Shown: positions 49,688 to 59,154 of the stretch, in pieces
How the letters are laid out: each line of letters opens with the position of its first letter
Numbering within the stretch: position 1 is the stretch's first letter
Source of the DNA: Actinocorallia sp. API 0066
GTDB lineage: Bacteria; Actinomycetota; Actinomycetes; Streptosporangiales; Streptosporangiaceae
Assembly: GCF_020991275.1 (NCBI RefSeq)
Contig: NZ_JAJLQY010000010.1
Coordinates: forward strand, 1 to 64,000
Length of the DNA stretch: 64,000 nucleotides
Direction: 5' to 3'
The notes under the pieces: generated by a model
What the model was told of the DNA's origin: nothing
Databases searched by the model: none
The model's input: only the letters and a program-made list of their open reading frames with translations
Translations under genes and position numbers: made by a program

Positions 49688-50641
49688 TCAGGACCTGCTT
49701 TCCGCGTAGGTCCTGGCATGCCCCAGGGTGGCCCGGCTGTTGGTGCTGAGCGCGGCGCGCACGTACTCGCGGGCGTCGTCCACCGTCGCCTCGGCCCCGA
49801 GGACACGCGCGATGTTGGCGGTGTTGAGGACGACCGTGTGCTGCGAGGAGGCGGCGACCCCGTCCTCGTTCTCCTCGAACGTCCAGTAGCCGGTGTGCAG
49901 GGTCATGAGCGCCGGAAGCGTCACCTGCTTGTAGGCGATCTTCTGGACCGGCAGGCACACCCGGTACGACTTGGTGGTGTGCGTGGAGCCGTCCTTGGCG
50001 CGGGTGTCCATCTCCAGGGTCTGCAGGCCGGGCGACAGCTCCTCCAGCCGGACGGTCGCCACGTGCGGCAACCGCTCCCGCCAGCGTCCCGCCTCGTTGA
50101 TGAAGTCGTAGACGTCCTTGGCCGAGCCGTTGATCTGCACGGTGTCCTCGAACGAGAAGGTCAGCTCCTCGGCCGCGTGCGCCGCCTCCACGTTGGTCTT
50201 CAGCGCGGCGAGCTCGGACCGGGAGTTCCCGTCGACCGCCTCGTCGATCCACCGCAGGCTCGCCGGGTCGTCGTCGACCGCCCGGTAGTCGTGCAGCAGC
50301 CGCACCCGGCACTCCGTGTCCGACAGCGGTTCGATGATCCAGGTGCCGCCCATGGCCGCGACCGGCGGAGCGGAGACCTCCTGGCGGAAGCCGACGCGCA
50401 GCGCCCCGGCGTCGAGGGTGCGGCGGGACGTCCAGCTCTTGGCGGTCCCGTTCGCCGTCGCCCAGATGCGGATGCGCTCCTCGGTCGCGCCGCCTTCGAG
50501 ACGCTCGACGTGGATGGTCGGCGGAAAGATCCGCGGCCAGTGTTCCACCTCCGCGATCAGCCTGTAGACGGCGGCGGCCGGCGCCGAGACCGTGATCTCG
50601 TGCTCCACCTCTCGGTGCTCCCGTCCGTGCTCCTGCGTCAT
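49688..50641 (-). CDS. Didomain aromatase/cyclase (SRPBCC), copy 2
   Basis: 317 aa, two START-like halves: VEHEITVSAPAAAVYRLIAE, WPRIFPPTIHVERL; then QINGSAKDVYDFINEAGRW and GYWTFEENEDGVAASSQHTV. This matches the canonical ActVII/Gra-ORF4 didomain ARO/CYC that aromatises the first ring after C9 reduction. ATG with AGGA 5 nt upstream, 39 nt after the ketoreductase stop. Last gene of the KS operon, which fits its being the main aromatase. Confidence 0.93.
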   Translation of the reverse strand: MTQEHGREHREVEHEITVSAPAAAVYRLIAEVEHWPRIFPPTIHVERLEGGATEERIRIWATANGTAKSWTSRRTLDAGALRVGFRQEVSAPPVAAMGGTWIIEPLSDTECRVRLLHDYRAVDDDPASLRWIDEAVDGNSRSELAALKTNVEAAHAAEELTFSFEDTVQINGSAKDVYDFINEAGRWRERLPHVATVRLEELSPGLQTLEMDTRAKDGSTHTTKSYRVCLPVQKIAYKQVTLPALMTLHTGYWTFEENEDGVAASSQHTVVLNTANIARVLGAEATVDDAREYVRAALSTNSRATLGHARTYAESRS

Positions 50642-50679
50642 GCTCGTCCTCCTTGGATCGGATCTCGGGGCGGAAGCCT

Positions 50680-51465
50680 CTAGAAGTTGCCCAGTCCGCC
50701 GCACACGTTCATCGCCTGGGCCGTGATGGACGCCGCGCTGTCGGAAGCCAGGTAGCCGACCAGGCCGGCGACCTCCTCCGGGGTGGAGTAGCGGCCAAGC
50801 GGGATCTTCGCCTGGAACCTCTCCAGGATCGCGTCCTCCGTCGTGTCGTACGCGGCGGCGTATCCGGCCCTGACCCGCTGCGCCATCGGCGTCTCGACAT
50901 AGCCGGGGCAGACCGCGTTGACGGTGATCCCGGTCGGCGCCAACTCGTTCCCGAGCGCCTTGGTGAAACCCACGACCCCGTGCTTGGAGGCCGAGTACGG
51001 CGCGCCGAGGACGACGCCCTGCTTGCCCGCGGTCGAGGCGATGTTGATGATCCGGCCGCGCCGCCCGGCGCGCATCCCGCCGGCGTTCAGCACCTCGCGG
51101 GTCACCCGGAAGACGCTGTTGAGGTTGGTGTCGATGACGTCGTGCCAGAGCTCGTCGGCGATGTCGGCGGTGGTCCCGCCACCCGACCGTCCCGCGTTGT
51201 TGACCAGGACGTCGATCGGGCCGAACCGGGCGACGGCGGCCTGGACGAACTCCCGGACCGCGTCGTTGGAGCGCACGTCGACGGCGGCGCCCGCCGCGTC
51301 CAGGCCCTCCGCCCCGAGCTGCTTGACGGTCTGTGCCACGTTCTCCGCGCTCCGGGCGCCGATGAACACCCGGTGGCCGTGCCCGCCCAGGTGCCGGGCG
51401 ACGGCAAGACCGATGCCGCTGGTCGCGCCCGTGATCAGGGCGATCCGCTTCTCCTGTTGCTCCAC
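50680..51465 (-). CDS. Type II polyketide C9-ketoreductase (ActIII-like)
   Basis: 261 aa SDR. ALITGATSGIGLAVARHLG (NADPH), DVLVNNAGRSGGGTTADI, NIASTAGKQGVVLGAPYSASKHG (Ser, Tyr, Lys), and a C-terminal NVCGGLGNF. It reduces the C9 ketone of the nascent poly-beta-ketone. The stereochemical motif after NNAGR is SGG rather than the PGG of ActIII. GTG start with GGAGGA about 9 nt upstream. Confidence 0.94.
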   Translation of the reverse strand: MEQQEKRIALITGATSGIGLAVARHLGGHGHRVFIGARSAENVAQTVKQLGAEGLDAAGAAVDVRSNDAVREFVQAAVARFGPIDVLVNNAGRSGGGTTADIADELWHDVIDTNLNSVFRVTREVLNAGGMRAGRRGRIINIASTAGKQGVVLGAPYSASKHGVVGFTKALGNELAPTGITVNAVCPGYVETPMAQRVRAGYAAAYDTTEDAILERFQAKIPLGRYSTPEEVAGLVGYLASDSAASITAQAMNVCGGLGNF

Positions 51466-51500
51466 GGGGTCTCTTCCTCCTGTGAGTGGTGATCGTGAGA

Positions 51501-52307
51501 TCAGGGATCGTGCTTCGCTTGCCGAGGGGGGCCGAAGACCGCCTCGCCGAGGAGCGGCGCCGGATCGGCGACGCGCACCGCGTCGTCGGGGAGCCCGCGC
51601 AGCGTGGTCGTCAGCGGACCGGTGCCGCGCACGACCGCGGCGGCGGCGTGGGTCTCCGCCACGTCGACGTCGACCACCGTCCAGCCCGGCGGTCGCCGGG
51701 GCCCGCCCGGTGTCTCCGCGCCGAGGAAGTCGGCGCCGAGATCCCGGCTGAGCCCGGTGCCGAGCGCCTTCAGATACGCCTCCTTGCGGGTCCACAGCCG
51801 ACCGAAGGCGCGGCGCCGCTCCTCGACGTCGAGAGCCGCCAGCTCGGACTGCTCCGCCGGGTGGAGCATCCGGCCGCACGCCGCCACGGACTCGGCCCGG
51901 GGCACCCGTTCGACGTCGACGCCCACCGTCGCCGCCGCGACCCCGATCAGGACGAGGTCGCGGCTGTGCGACATCGAGAACTGCAGCGGCGCCCCCGCCA
52001 CGGCGGGCCTGCCGTGCGGGCCGCCGCACCCCGGGCACGCCTCCCGGACGAACCGCACCCTGTCGGGCGGCTCGCCGAGGTAGGCGGCCACCACCCGGCG
52101 CAGCAGGACGTGCGCGGACGTGAACCGGAGTCGGCCGGACGGCCCGAGGAACCTCGCGGCCCGCGCGCGCTCCGCCTCGGACAGCTCAAGCAGCGCGGGT
52201 GAGGGTCCTGGTCCGTGTGGGTCCGAACCGCGCATGACCCACAGATCCAGCCGTCCGGGCGAGACCGTCAGCGCGTCCCTGAGCTGGCGGTCGGCGAGCC
52301 GGCTCAT
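51501..52307 (-). CDS. Sfp-type 4'-phosphopantetheinyl transferase
   Basis: 268 aa. Family motifs in order: FTSAHVLLRRVVAAYLGEPP, QFSMSHSRDLVLIGVA, VGVDVERV (metal-binding Asp/Glu), and FGRLWTRKEAYLKALGTGL (WxxKEA). It loads phosphopantetheine onto carrier proteins, most simply the ACP two genes upstream. ATG overlaps the hydrolase stop (ATGA). A GC-rich Cys-containing insert (CPGCGG) is unusual for the family. Confidence 0.93.
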   Translation of the reverse strand: MSRLADRQLRDALTVSPGRLDLWVMRGSDPHGPGPSPALLELSEAERARAARFLGPSGRLRFTSAHVLLRRVVAAYLGEPPDRVRFVREACPGCGGPHGRPAVAGAPLQFSMSHSRDLVLIGVAAATVGVDVERVPRAESVAACGRMLHPAEQSELAALDVEERRRAFGRLWTRKEAYLKALGTGLSRDLGADFLGAETPGGPRRPPGWTVVDVDVAETHAAAAVVRGTGPLTTTLRGLPDDAVRVADPAPLLGEAVFGPPRQAKHDP

Positions 52308-53218
52308 CTCGGGCGCCGACGGGTGGCCAGGCACTGTTCGAAGAAGCCCAGCGCGCCCAGGTGGTACGCGCGGGCCGTCCAACCCAGGCTGACGTTGTGG
52401 CCGCTGTCCGGCAGGTGCTCGACGGAGACACGGGGACAGTCGACGAAGTGGGACCGGAGGTCGGTGACGGCCGGAGGGTCGTGACACCACCAGGGCTCGT
52501 GCTCGGCGAAGGTGAACCGGACCGGCGCCCTCACCCTCGCCGCGATCGCGGGAAAACGCACGGGCCAGTGCGGGAGATCCGCCGCCTCCCGCTCGGGAAC
52601 CGGAGCCACGATCGCCTCGCTGGCGCGGAACGTCCCGGGCGGATAGAAGCGCAACGCGCCCCAGTTCCGCCGACCGCCGTGACCGGCGATCCCGCCCGCG
52701 TCGACGGTGTACCGGTGGCCGCACCCCGAGACGTCCAGGGCGAGCAGAACGGATCCGCTGTCCTCGGCGGCCGCGGCCAGCGCCAGCTCGCCGCCGAAGG
52801 AATGGGCGAGGACGAAGAACCCGGCGCCCGTCTCGTGCCGACGGGAGAACCAGGCGAGCGCGGCGTGCAGGGCGGCGGCCTGCTCCACGACGTCCTGGCC
52901 GTGCGGCAGATCCACGGCGGAGGTGCCGTAGCCCGGCCGGTCCAGAGCCAGCACGGTAAAACCGAGCCGGGCGCCCAACTCCAGCAGTGACACGTCAGGG
53001 TGGGCCTGGCCGTGGAAGTAGCCCGCGCTCATGCCGGCGCCGTGCAGCGCCACGACCACCGAGCGCGGCGCGGCCTCCTCCGGTTCGCTCAGCAGCCCCG
53101 ACAGCCGGACGCCCCCGGCGTCCAGCGTGACCCGGCGGACCTGACGGCCCGCCGGACGCCCGGACCGGCCGCGCGGCGCGGTCGCCGGGCCGCGCTCGCC
53201 GCCGTCGTGGAACACCAT
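52304..53218 (-). CDS. Alpha/beta hydrolase
   Basis: 304 aa. VVALHGAGMSAGYFHGQAH (oxyanion region, about 55-73), LALDRPGYGTSAVDLP, nucleophile elbow LAHSFGGELAL, and DSGHNVSLG (His). No signal peptide. Co-transcribed between ACP and the PPTase gene, with GGAGGA before the ATG. Possible thioesterase or ester hydrolase helping chain release; TcmI-like function is not implied. Confidence 0.85.
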   Translation of the reverse strand: MVFHDGGERGPATAPRGRSGRPAGRQVRRVTLDAGGVRLSGLLSEPEEAAPRSVVVALHGAGMSAGYFHGQAHPDVSLLELGARLGFTVLALDRPGYGTSAVDLPHGQDVVEQAAALHAALAWFSRRHETGAGFFVLAHSFGGELALAAAAEDSGSVLLALDVSGCGHRYTVDAGGIAGHGGRRNWGALRFYPPGTFRASEAIVAPVPEREAADLPHWPVRFPAIAARVRAPVRFTFAEHEPWWCHDPPAVTDLRSHFVDCPRVSVEHLPDSGHNVSLGWTARAYHLGALGFFEQCLATRRRPR

Positions 53219-53302
53219 GGGAATCCTCCGGTGTGGGATCCGGCAGGGACCCTGTCCTCGCGGGCTCCGCCGGGCGGCGGGGGACCGCCCGGCGGGCGCG
53301 GG

Positions 53303-53569
53303 TCAGGTGGACACGGCTCCGGACAGGTGCGCGTTGACGGAGTCGATCAGTCCCCTGGGCGTCTCCTCGACGGTCAGCAGGTCGTCCCTGAGGACGATGC
53401 CGTACTCCTGCTCGATCCTGCTGCCCGTCTCCAGGAGGGCGAGCGACTCGTAGCCCAGCGCCTCGAAGCTGGCGTCCGCGATGTCACCGTCGAGATCGAC
53501 GGACTCGTCGGCACCGGCGGCGGCGCGCAGGATGCGCTTGAGGTCGTCGAGCGTGAATTCACCGGACAT
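53303..53569 (-). CDS. Type II PKS acyl carrier protein
   Basis: 88 aa. FTLDDLKRILRAAAG helix I, phosphopantetheine site GYESLALLE with Ser42, and DLLTVEETPRGLIDSV helix III. The common GxDS is GYES here, as in several aromatic-PKS ACPs. ATG overlaps the CLF 3' end by 11 nt, the usual KS-CLF-ACP order. Confidence 0.95.
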   Translation of the reverse strand: MSGEFTLDDLKRILRAAAGADESVDLDGDIADASFEALGYESLALLETGSRIEQEYGIVLRDDLLTVEETPRGLIDSVNAHLSGAVST

Positions 53570-54818
53570 GGGTCTTCCTCTCGTTCGCGACTGGCGGGTC
53601 CGTGTCGCGGGCCGAACGCAGGACCATCGCCGAGTTGAACCCGCCGTGGCCGCGCGCCAGCACCAGCACGGTGCGGAGTTCGGCGTCCCGGGTCTGCCGG
53701 GTGACCAGGTCCAGCCGGTGCTCGGCGGCCGCCTCCACGTTCACGGTGGGCGGGATGATCCCCTCCCGCATCGCGAGGAAGGCGGTGGCCAGGTCGAGCG
53801 GGGCGGCTCCCGAGTACAGCCGCCCCGTCATCGTCTTGGGCGCGGTGACGGGGACCCCGCGCGCGCCGAACACCGCGCACAGCGCCGCCGCCTCGGACCG
53901 GTCCAGCTCGGGCAGGGCCGCCGCGTCGGCGAAAACCAGGTCGACGGCGGCGGGGCCCGTGTCGGCGTCGGCCAGCGCGAGCTCGATGGCCTTGCGCAGG
54001 CCGGGAGCGCGTCCGCTGCCGGGCCTCGGGTCGAAGGTCGCGCCGTACCCGGCGACCTCACCGTAGACCCGCGCCCCGCGCGCGCGTGCCGCGGCGAGAT
54101 CCTCCATGATCAGGATGGCGCCGCCCTCGCCCGGCACATGCCCGCGGGCGGCGGAATCGAAGGGCAGGTAGGCGCGGGACGGCTCGTCGCTGGTGCTGAG
54201 CCGGCCGCCCGCCGTCTGCGCCACCCAGCCCCAGGGGCACAGGGAGGCGTCGACCCCGCCGGAGACGATCAACGGCGTGCCCTTGCGGATCTGCCGACGG
54301 GCCTGGGCGACCGCGTCCAGGCCGCCCGCCTGGTCGCTGACGACCACCCCGCTCGGCCCCTTCAGCCCGTGGCGGATCGAGATCTGGCCGCTGTTGACGG
54401 CGTAGAACCAGGCGAACGACTGGTAGGCGCTCACGTACTGGCCGCCCCGGCTCCACAGCTTCCGCAGCTCGTTCTGGCCGAACTCGAAGCCGCCGGAGGC
54501 GCTGGCGGTGATCACACCCATCTCGAAGGCGGGCCGCTCGGCGGTCGACACCCCCGCGTCGGCGAGCGCCCAGTCCGCGGCGACCAGCGCGAGCCGGGTC
54601 ATCCGGTCGGTCTGCGGCAGCAGCCGGCTCGGCAGGTGCTCCTCGGCCGCGAATCCGTGGATCTCGCCCGCCAGCCGAGCCGGATACTGGGACGGGTCGA
54701 AGCGCGTGATCCGGCTGAGGCCGCTCTTGCCGACCAGGGTCGCCGCCCAGTAGTCGGCGGCCCCGAGGCCGTTGGGCGACACGACGCCCAGCCCCGTCAC
54801 CACCACAGGCGTGTTCAC
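53559..54818 (-). CDS. Chain length factor (KS-beta)
   Basis: 419 aa ketosynthase-fold protein in which the catalytic cysteine is glutamine ([12 protein letters not shown], Gln163), diagnostic of CLF; other blocks are [18 protein letters not shown] and [20 protein letters not shown]. It pairs with KS-alpha and sets polyketide length. Octaketide length is expected from the other genes but cannot be proved from sequence by eye. GTG start overlaps the KS stop (GTGA), ensuring 1:1 synthesis. Confidence 0.95.
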   Translation of the reverse strand: MNTPVVVTGLGVVSPNGLGAADYWAATLVGKSGLSRITRFDPSQYPARLAGEIHGFAAEEHLPSRLLPQTDRMTRLALVAADWALADAGVSTAERPAFEMGVITASASGGFEFGQNELRKLWSRGGQYVSAYQSFAWFYAVNSGQISIRHGLKGPSGVVVSDQAGGLDAVAQARRQIRKGTPLIVSGGVDASLCPWGWVAQTAGGRLSTSDEPSRAYLPFDSAARGHVPGEGGAILIMEDLAAARARGARVYGEVAGYGATFDPRPGSGRAPGLRKAIELALADADTGPAAVDLVFADAAALPELDRSEAAALCAVFGARGVPVTAPKTMTGRLYSGAAPLDLATAFLAMREGIIPPTVNVEAAAEHRLDLVTRQTRDAELRTVLVLARGHGGFNSAMVLRSARDTDPPVANERKTHVR

Positions 54819-56086
54819 ACAGCTCCCCTCTCCGGCCGGGCGAGCACCATGGCGCTCTGGAAACCGCCAAAACCGCTGCCGACGGTCAGGACGGCGTCCG
54901 TCCGCCGCTCGCGGGCCACGATGGGCACGTAGTCGAGGTCGCACTCGGGGTCGGGGGTGTGCAGGTTCGCCGTCGGCGGCACCACGTTGTGCGCCATCGC
55001 CAGAACCGACGCGGCTATCTCGATGGAACCGATGGCCCCGAGCGAATGGCCGACCATGGACTTGATGGAGCTCACCGGCGTCCGGTAGGCGTGATCGCCC
55101 AGGCTGCGCTTGAAAGCCGCCGTCTCGTGCCGGTCGTTCTGCTTCGTGCCCGAGCCGTGCGCGTTGACGTAGTCGATCGCGGTCGGCGCCATCCGTGCCT
55201 CGTCGAGCGCCACCCTGATCGCCTCGGCCATCTCCGCGCCGTCGGGGCGCAACCCCGTCATGTGGTAGGCGTTGCTGCGCGTGGCGTACCCGGCGATCTC
55301 CGCGTGGATCCGGGCACCGCGCCGACGTGCGTGCTCGAACTCCTCAAGGACGAAGAAGGCGGCGCCCTCACCGAGCACAAACCCGTTCCTGGTCCCGTCG
55401 AAGGGCCGGGACGCGCGCTCCGGCCGGTCATGGCGCGGCGTCGTCGCCTTGATCGCGTCGAAGCAGGCCATGGTGATCGGGGAGATCGGCGCGTCGGAGG
55501 AACCGGCGACCATGACGTCGGCGGACCCCTCGCGGATCAGGTCGACGGCGTAGCCGACGGAGTCGATGCCGGAGGTGCAGCCCGTGGACACCACGGTGCA
55601 GGGCCCTTCGGCGCCCACCGCCCAGGCGACCTCGGCCGCGAAGGAGCTGGGGACCAGGTAGTCGTAGAGGTGCGGGACCGCGTACCTGTGGTCGACGAGG
55701 TCCAGTCGGCCGCCGTCGCTGACGACCCGGTACTCCGCGTCCAGGCCCATGGTCGCGCCGACCGCGCTGCCGATCGCCACCCCGATCCGGTGCGGGTCGT
55801 GGGCCGCGAGGTCGACGCCGCTGTCGGCGACCGCGCCACGGGCGGCGACCACCGCGAACTGCGCGGCCCGGTCCATCCGCCGGACCTCCTGCGGGCTCAG
55901 GCCGTGCGCCTCGGGATCGAAGTCGATCTCGGCGGCCACCCGGGAGCGGAACGGGGCCGGGTCGAAGAAGGTGATCGCGCGGGTCGCGGTCCGGCCCTCG
56001 CTCAGCAGGCTCCAGAACGCCTCGACGCCGGTGCCCCCGGGAGCGAGGACATCGATTCCAGTGATGGCGACACGTCTTGCGGTCAT
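54815..56086 (-). CDS. Type II PKS ketosynthase (KS-alpha)
   Basis: 423 aa. Active-site Cys170 in [15 protein letters not shown], catalytic histidines in [15 protein letters not shown] and [14 protein letters not shown], and [13 protein letters not shown] at the C-terminus. It catalyses decarboxylative condensation of malonyl-ACP with CLF. First structural gene of the leftward operon KS / CLF / ACP / hydrolase / PPTase / KR / ARO. ATG overlaps the stop of a 24-codon mini-ORF. Confidence 0.96.
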   Translation of the reverse strand: MTARRVAITGIDVLAPGGTGVEAFWSLLSEGRTATRAITFFDPAPFRSRVAAEIDFDPEAHGLSPQEVRRMDRAAQFAVVAARGAVADSGVDLAAHDPHRIGVAIGSAVGATMGLDAEYRVVSDGGRLDLVDHRYAVPHLYDYLVPSSFAAEVAWAVGAEGPCTVVSTGCTSGIDSVGYAVDLIREGSADVMVAGSSDAPISPITMACFDAIKATTPRHDRPERASRPFDGTRNGFVLGEGAAFFVLEEFEHARRRGARIHAEIAGYATRSNAYHMTGLRPDGAEMAEAIRVALDEARMAPTAIDYVNAHGSGTKQNDRHETAAFKRSLGDHAYRTPVSSIKSMVGHSLGAIGSIEIAASVLAMAHNVVPPTANLHTPDPECDLDYVPIVARERRTDAVLTVGSGFGGFQSAMVLARPERGAV

Positions 56087-56157
56087 GCCGCCGGCTCCCA
56101 GGTGAACCGCGGGCCGGTCGGCGCCGCCTGGATCCGCTCACTGCCGTCGCTGTTCAC
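56083..56157 (-). CDS. Possible 24-aa leader mini-ORF before KS-alpha
   Basis: GTG start with GAGAGG 8 nt upstream; the peptide begins [13 protein letters not shown] and ends PRFTWEPAA, stopping at a TGA that overlaps the KS ATG. It has a better ribosome site than KS itself, so translation of KS may be coupled to it. No similarity recognised. Confidence 0.4.
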   Translation of the reverse strand: MNSDGSERIQAAPTGPRFTWEPAA

Positions 56158-56360
56158 GGTGTTCACCTCTCTGTCCTTGATTCGCCATTGACGGCGCCCG
56201 GCGCCGATGATGGCTCCGCCGATGGGAGAAAAATCTGCTGGAAAGTCGTTCGGGTACGGCACACCGGAGCACCACCCGATTCTTCTGCGGGCAGATATCC
56301 CGGTTCAAGGTCTGGAATGCCAGGAACCGGTCTGAAAATCCAGGTGTTGTGTGGAAGGGT

Positions 56361-56399
56361 TCGACGGAATTCAGGGGAAGGTCAGAAAATGGTCAGATC
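56361..56399 (+). promoter_or_regulatory. SARP-like heptamers in the 552-bp region before KS
   Basis: TCGACGG (56361), TCAGGGG (56371), TCAGAAA (56382) and TCAGATC (56393) have spacings of 10, 11 and 11 bp. They point rightwards, away from the KS operon that starts at 56157/56086. On the minus strand TCAATGG and TCAAGGA (56174-56191) are 11 bp apart but very close to the start. Nothing else is recognised in 56158-56709. Confidence 0.35.
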
Positions 56400-56709
56400 G
56401 GCCGGATGGTGGCGTGTCGGGGTGCCGAACACGGTAAGGACCCCGGGGCCCGGCCGGACTTATCGGCGGGCTTAGCCGAGTACGCCGCCGACGAATTTCA
56501 CAACGACCGAAACAGGGGTGAAGGTCATTTCCGAATGTCACAGGCGCCGGACGCGAGCGAAACGCCACCGATGCCGCGCGGTCCCCGCCGCACCCGCCGC
56601 ACCCACCGATCCAGCCCGCGATACTCGGCACCTGTCGCACGCGGCGGGCGGCGTCCCGCGACGGCCCCCACGCGGTGCGGGGCTCCAGCCGACCTCGACG
56701 GCCCGCCGC

Positions 56710-57363
56710 TCAGCCGCGCCCGAGCCGGAAGCCCACGCCCCGGATCGTAACGATCCATTCGCTGCCGCCGAGCTTGCCGCGCAGGCTGCTGACATGCGTG
56801 TCGACAGTGCGACGGGACCAGGAGTCACCCCACACGTGGGCCATGATCTGTTTGCGCGGGAGGACCTCGCCGTCCCGCGACGCGAGCAGGTACAGGAGGT
56901 CGAACTCCTTGCGGGTCAGCTCGACCGGATCGCCGTCGACGGTCACCTGACGGGTGCCCGCGTCGATCCGCAGCGACCCGCGCACCAGCGTCTCGGGCTC
57001 CTTGGGCTGCGGCTTCACCCTCCGCATCACCGCCTCGATCCGCGCTATCAGCTCACGGAAGCTGTACGGCTTGACCAGGTAGTCGTCCGCGCCGGCCTGC
57101 AGGCCCAGCACCCTGTCGAGTTCGCTGCCGAGGCCGGTCACCGCGATCACGGGGGTGTCCCCCGCCTTGCGGATGAGCCTGCAGACCTCCAGGCCGTCCA
57201 GGTCGGGGAGTTCGAGGTCGAGCAGGACGAAGTCGGCGTCGTCGAACGTCTGGAGGGCGTCGGCCCCGGTGCCGACACTGCTCACCTGATGGCCGTGCCG
57301 ACGCAATCCGCGCACCAGGTCCGCAGCCTCGGAGACATCGCTTTCCACCACCAGCACACGCAT
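56710..57363 (-). CDS. OmpR/PhoB-family response regulator (orphan)
   Basis: 217 aa. Receiver domain with acidic pocket (VVESDVSEAADLV; phospho-site Asp in VLLDLELPDLDG; Lys in YLVKPYSFRELIARIEAVMRR) and winged-helix output (ELTRKEFDLLYLLASRDG, RRTVDTHVSSLRGKLG, VRGVGFRLGRG pattern). One residue of the usual acidic pair is Glu-Ser (ESD). No sensor kinase is adjacent. It lies upstream of and codirectional with the KS operon and may regulate it. ATG start. Confidence 0.92.
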   Translation of the reverse strand: MRVLVVESDVSEAADLVRGLRRHGHQVSSVGTGADALQTFDDADFVLLDLELPDLDGLEVCRLIRKAGDTPVIAVTGLGSELDRVLGLQAGADDYLVKPYSFRELIARIEAVMRRVKPQPKEPETLVRGSLRIDAGTRQVTVDGDPVELTRKEFDLLYLLASRDGEVLPRKQIMAHVWGDSWSRRTVDTHVSSLRGKLGGSEWIVTIRGVGFRLGRG

Positions 57364-58050
57364 GCAGCCCGTCTTAGGCTGCGTTCCGGTCGGGGAGCCG
57401 GCTTCCGTCACCGCATTCCTGAACACCGCCGTACCCCCAGCCCACGTTAGAACCTGCAGACATTTAGGCGCCAATCTCCCACGTTCAGGCTTCAGAGGAT
57501 AGATGCACCGGCGCGCAACTGTGATGTGACCTGGATCACACTGTCCATTCGACGACTTGTTCAACCCCTCGCACTACGGCAAGGGAGTTAAGGTCCCGAG
57601 GTCTTGTCCAAAAGGTTTGGATCTGTGGGACCCGAGAACGGAGACCGGGTAGAGTGGCCCATCTCTTACCATCGTCCGTTCGATTACCGCCGGATCTCCG
57701 TTGAGTGCGCCAGGCCGGTTGTGGTGCGCGCGCGAACCCCCGCCGCGCCCCGGCGGCCGCGCTTCCGCCGTCGGCGGCGACCGGCGCCACCCTGCGCATC
57801 GACAGAGCGCCCACCCGAGGGCCCCCGGACCACACCGTCGGCCCGCCCGGCGCGCGCGGACCAGAACCGCGGATGGAGAACAGGTCGGAGAAAGCGCGGC
57901 ACGGGCGTCGGCGACCGGCGCCTCGACCACCGCACCATCGGCGAATACCCGCGTCGCCCCCTCGGATCATCCGACATATGCGAGCCGTTCCCGCTTTCCG
58001 GGACACCGATTTCCAGCGAACCCGGAGCCACCCGGAGTTCGTCCGCGCGG
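57364..58050. other. 687-bp intergenic region
   Basis: Separates the response-regulator gene from the AlkZ-like gene. Contains a Crp-type palindrome (57525-57540). Several short frames exist on both strands, but all are Arg/Pro-rich with no recognisable family or ribosome site, so I call no gene here. Confidence 0.6.
57525..57540. promoter_or_regulatory. Perfect Crp/GlxR-type palindrome
   Basis: TGTGACCTGGATCACA matches TGTGA-N6-TCACA without mismatch, 162 bp before the response-regulator ATG. Actinobacterial Crp proteins bind this consensus. Suggests carbon/energy or developmental input to the regulator. Confidence 0.6.
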
Positions 58051-59115
58051 TCAGCGGCCGGTGGGGTGGAGGAAGTGGGAGATGTCGGTTAGTTCGGTGG
58101 TGAGGGCGGGTTGGGGGAGGGGGTGGAAGGGGGTGGGTGTGTGGTTCTGGCGCCAGGTGCCCTGGACCAGGCCGTCGACGACGATGGTGGGGTTGATCTG
58201 GCCGCCGCCGGGCCAGACGGCGCGTTCGTGTTCGGGTGGGACGGAGAGGTGTCGGTTCTTGTAGGCGACCAGGTAGTTGTCGTAGGCCGGGAGGAGACGG
58301 ACGTCGCCGGTGGGCTCCAAGGTGAGGGGCTCTCCTGCGGGTAGCGCGTGCTCGGGTTGGTCGCCGACGCGGCATGGTTCGATCGAGCCGGAGGTAAGCA
58401 GGTGCGTCCAGGCGGCGCGTGTGGCGGGCAGTCCGAGGCCGGACCAGGTAGCGAAGTCGGCGGCTGTCGCCGGGCCGTGTGCGGCCAGGTACCTGTGCAG
58501 GAGCTCCCGGACGGCGTCCTCACCCGACGGGCCCGCAGCCGAAGGCAGCCAGTCGGCTACGAGGACGTAGGTGGCGGCGCCGTCCTCGCGGAGCGGGCCG
58601 AAGCAGACGGCGCCGAGCAGGGCGGAGCGGCGGACCAGATGGAAAGGGACCTGCCCTGAGACGTCCAGGCCCGCCTCCTTCAGGAGTACCGCGAGCTCGT
58701 CCCGAGTGAGCGGGCCGTCAGCGAGGGCGTCGGCGATCACCCGCTCGCCCCGGGCCAGCTCCGCCGGGCCGAGCCCCAGCTCGCGGTAGCGGCGTTCGCT
58801 GCGGCGCAACAGCGACGGCGCCAACAGCTCGCGCAGCCAGCCCGCGTCGCGGGCCGGGACGAGGTGCAGCGTGCCGCGCATGAACCAGCCTCGGACGAGG
58901 TCGCGGGCGCCGAGCGCGGCGTGCACATCCGCCTCGGTCAGCCCGGTGGCGCGCGCCCGGATGCCGAGCGCGGCGGCCCGCAGGTCCTGCGCCTGGACGG
59001 CGAGGCAGCGCGCCAGCACGGCCGCCGCCGACGTCGCGCGCCGACCGTCCCCGATGCCCTGCGACGCCGCCCGGAGCAGCCTGGCCTGGGACGGGCTGAG
59101 TGACCGCACGCGCAC
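58051..59115 (-). CDS. Winged-helix DNA-binding protein (AlkZ-like DNA glycosylase family)
   Basis: 354 aa. ARCLAVQAQDLRAAALGIRAR, RGWFMRGTLHLVPARDAGW, LLPAYDNYLVAYKNRH and a late GGGQINPTIVVDG are the hallmarks of the winged helix DNA-binding/AlkZ family, whose characterised members unhook interstrand crosslinks or bind antibiotic-damaged DNA. Catalytic QxQ-like motif is present as QAQ (about 41-43). Some family members give self-resistance to DNA-alkylating products; here a housekeeping role is equally likely. GTG 59115 or 59109. Confidence 0.8.
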   Translation of the reverse strand: MRVRSLSPSQARLLRAASQGIGDGRRATSAAAVLARCLAVQAQDLRAAALGIRARATGLTEADVHAALGARDLVRGWFMRGTLHLVPARDAGWLRELLAPSLLRRSERRYRELGLGPAELARGERVIADALADGPLTRDELAVLLKEAGLDVSGQVPFHLVRRSALLGAVCFGPLREDGAATYVLVADWLPSAAGPSGEDAVRELLHRYLAAHGPATAADFATWSGLGLPATRAAWTHLLTSGSIEPCRVGDQPEHALPAGEPLTLEPTGDVRLLPAYDNYLVAYKNRHLSVPPEHERAVWPGGGQINPTIVVDGLVQGTWRQNHTPTPFHPLPQPALTTELTDISHFLHPTGR

Positions 59116-59154
59116 CCCTCCCTACCAACGCGGGCCTATGAGTCGATCAGGAGG

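Noticed and set aside
57604-58264. Several 115-190 codon frames before the AlkZ-like gene
   Set aside because: Arg/Pro-rich, on both strands at once, no ribosome sites or motifs.
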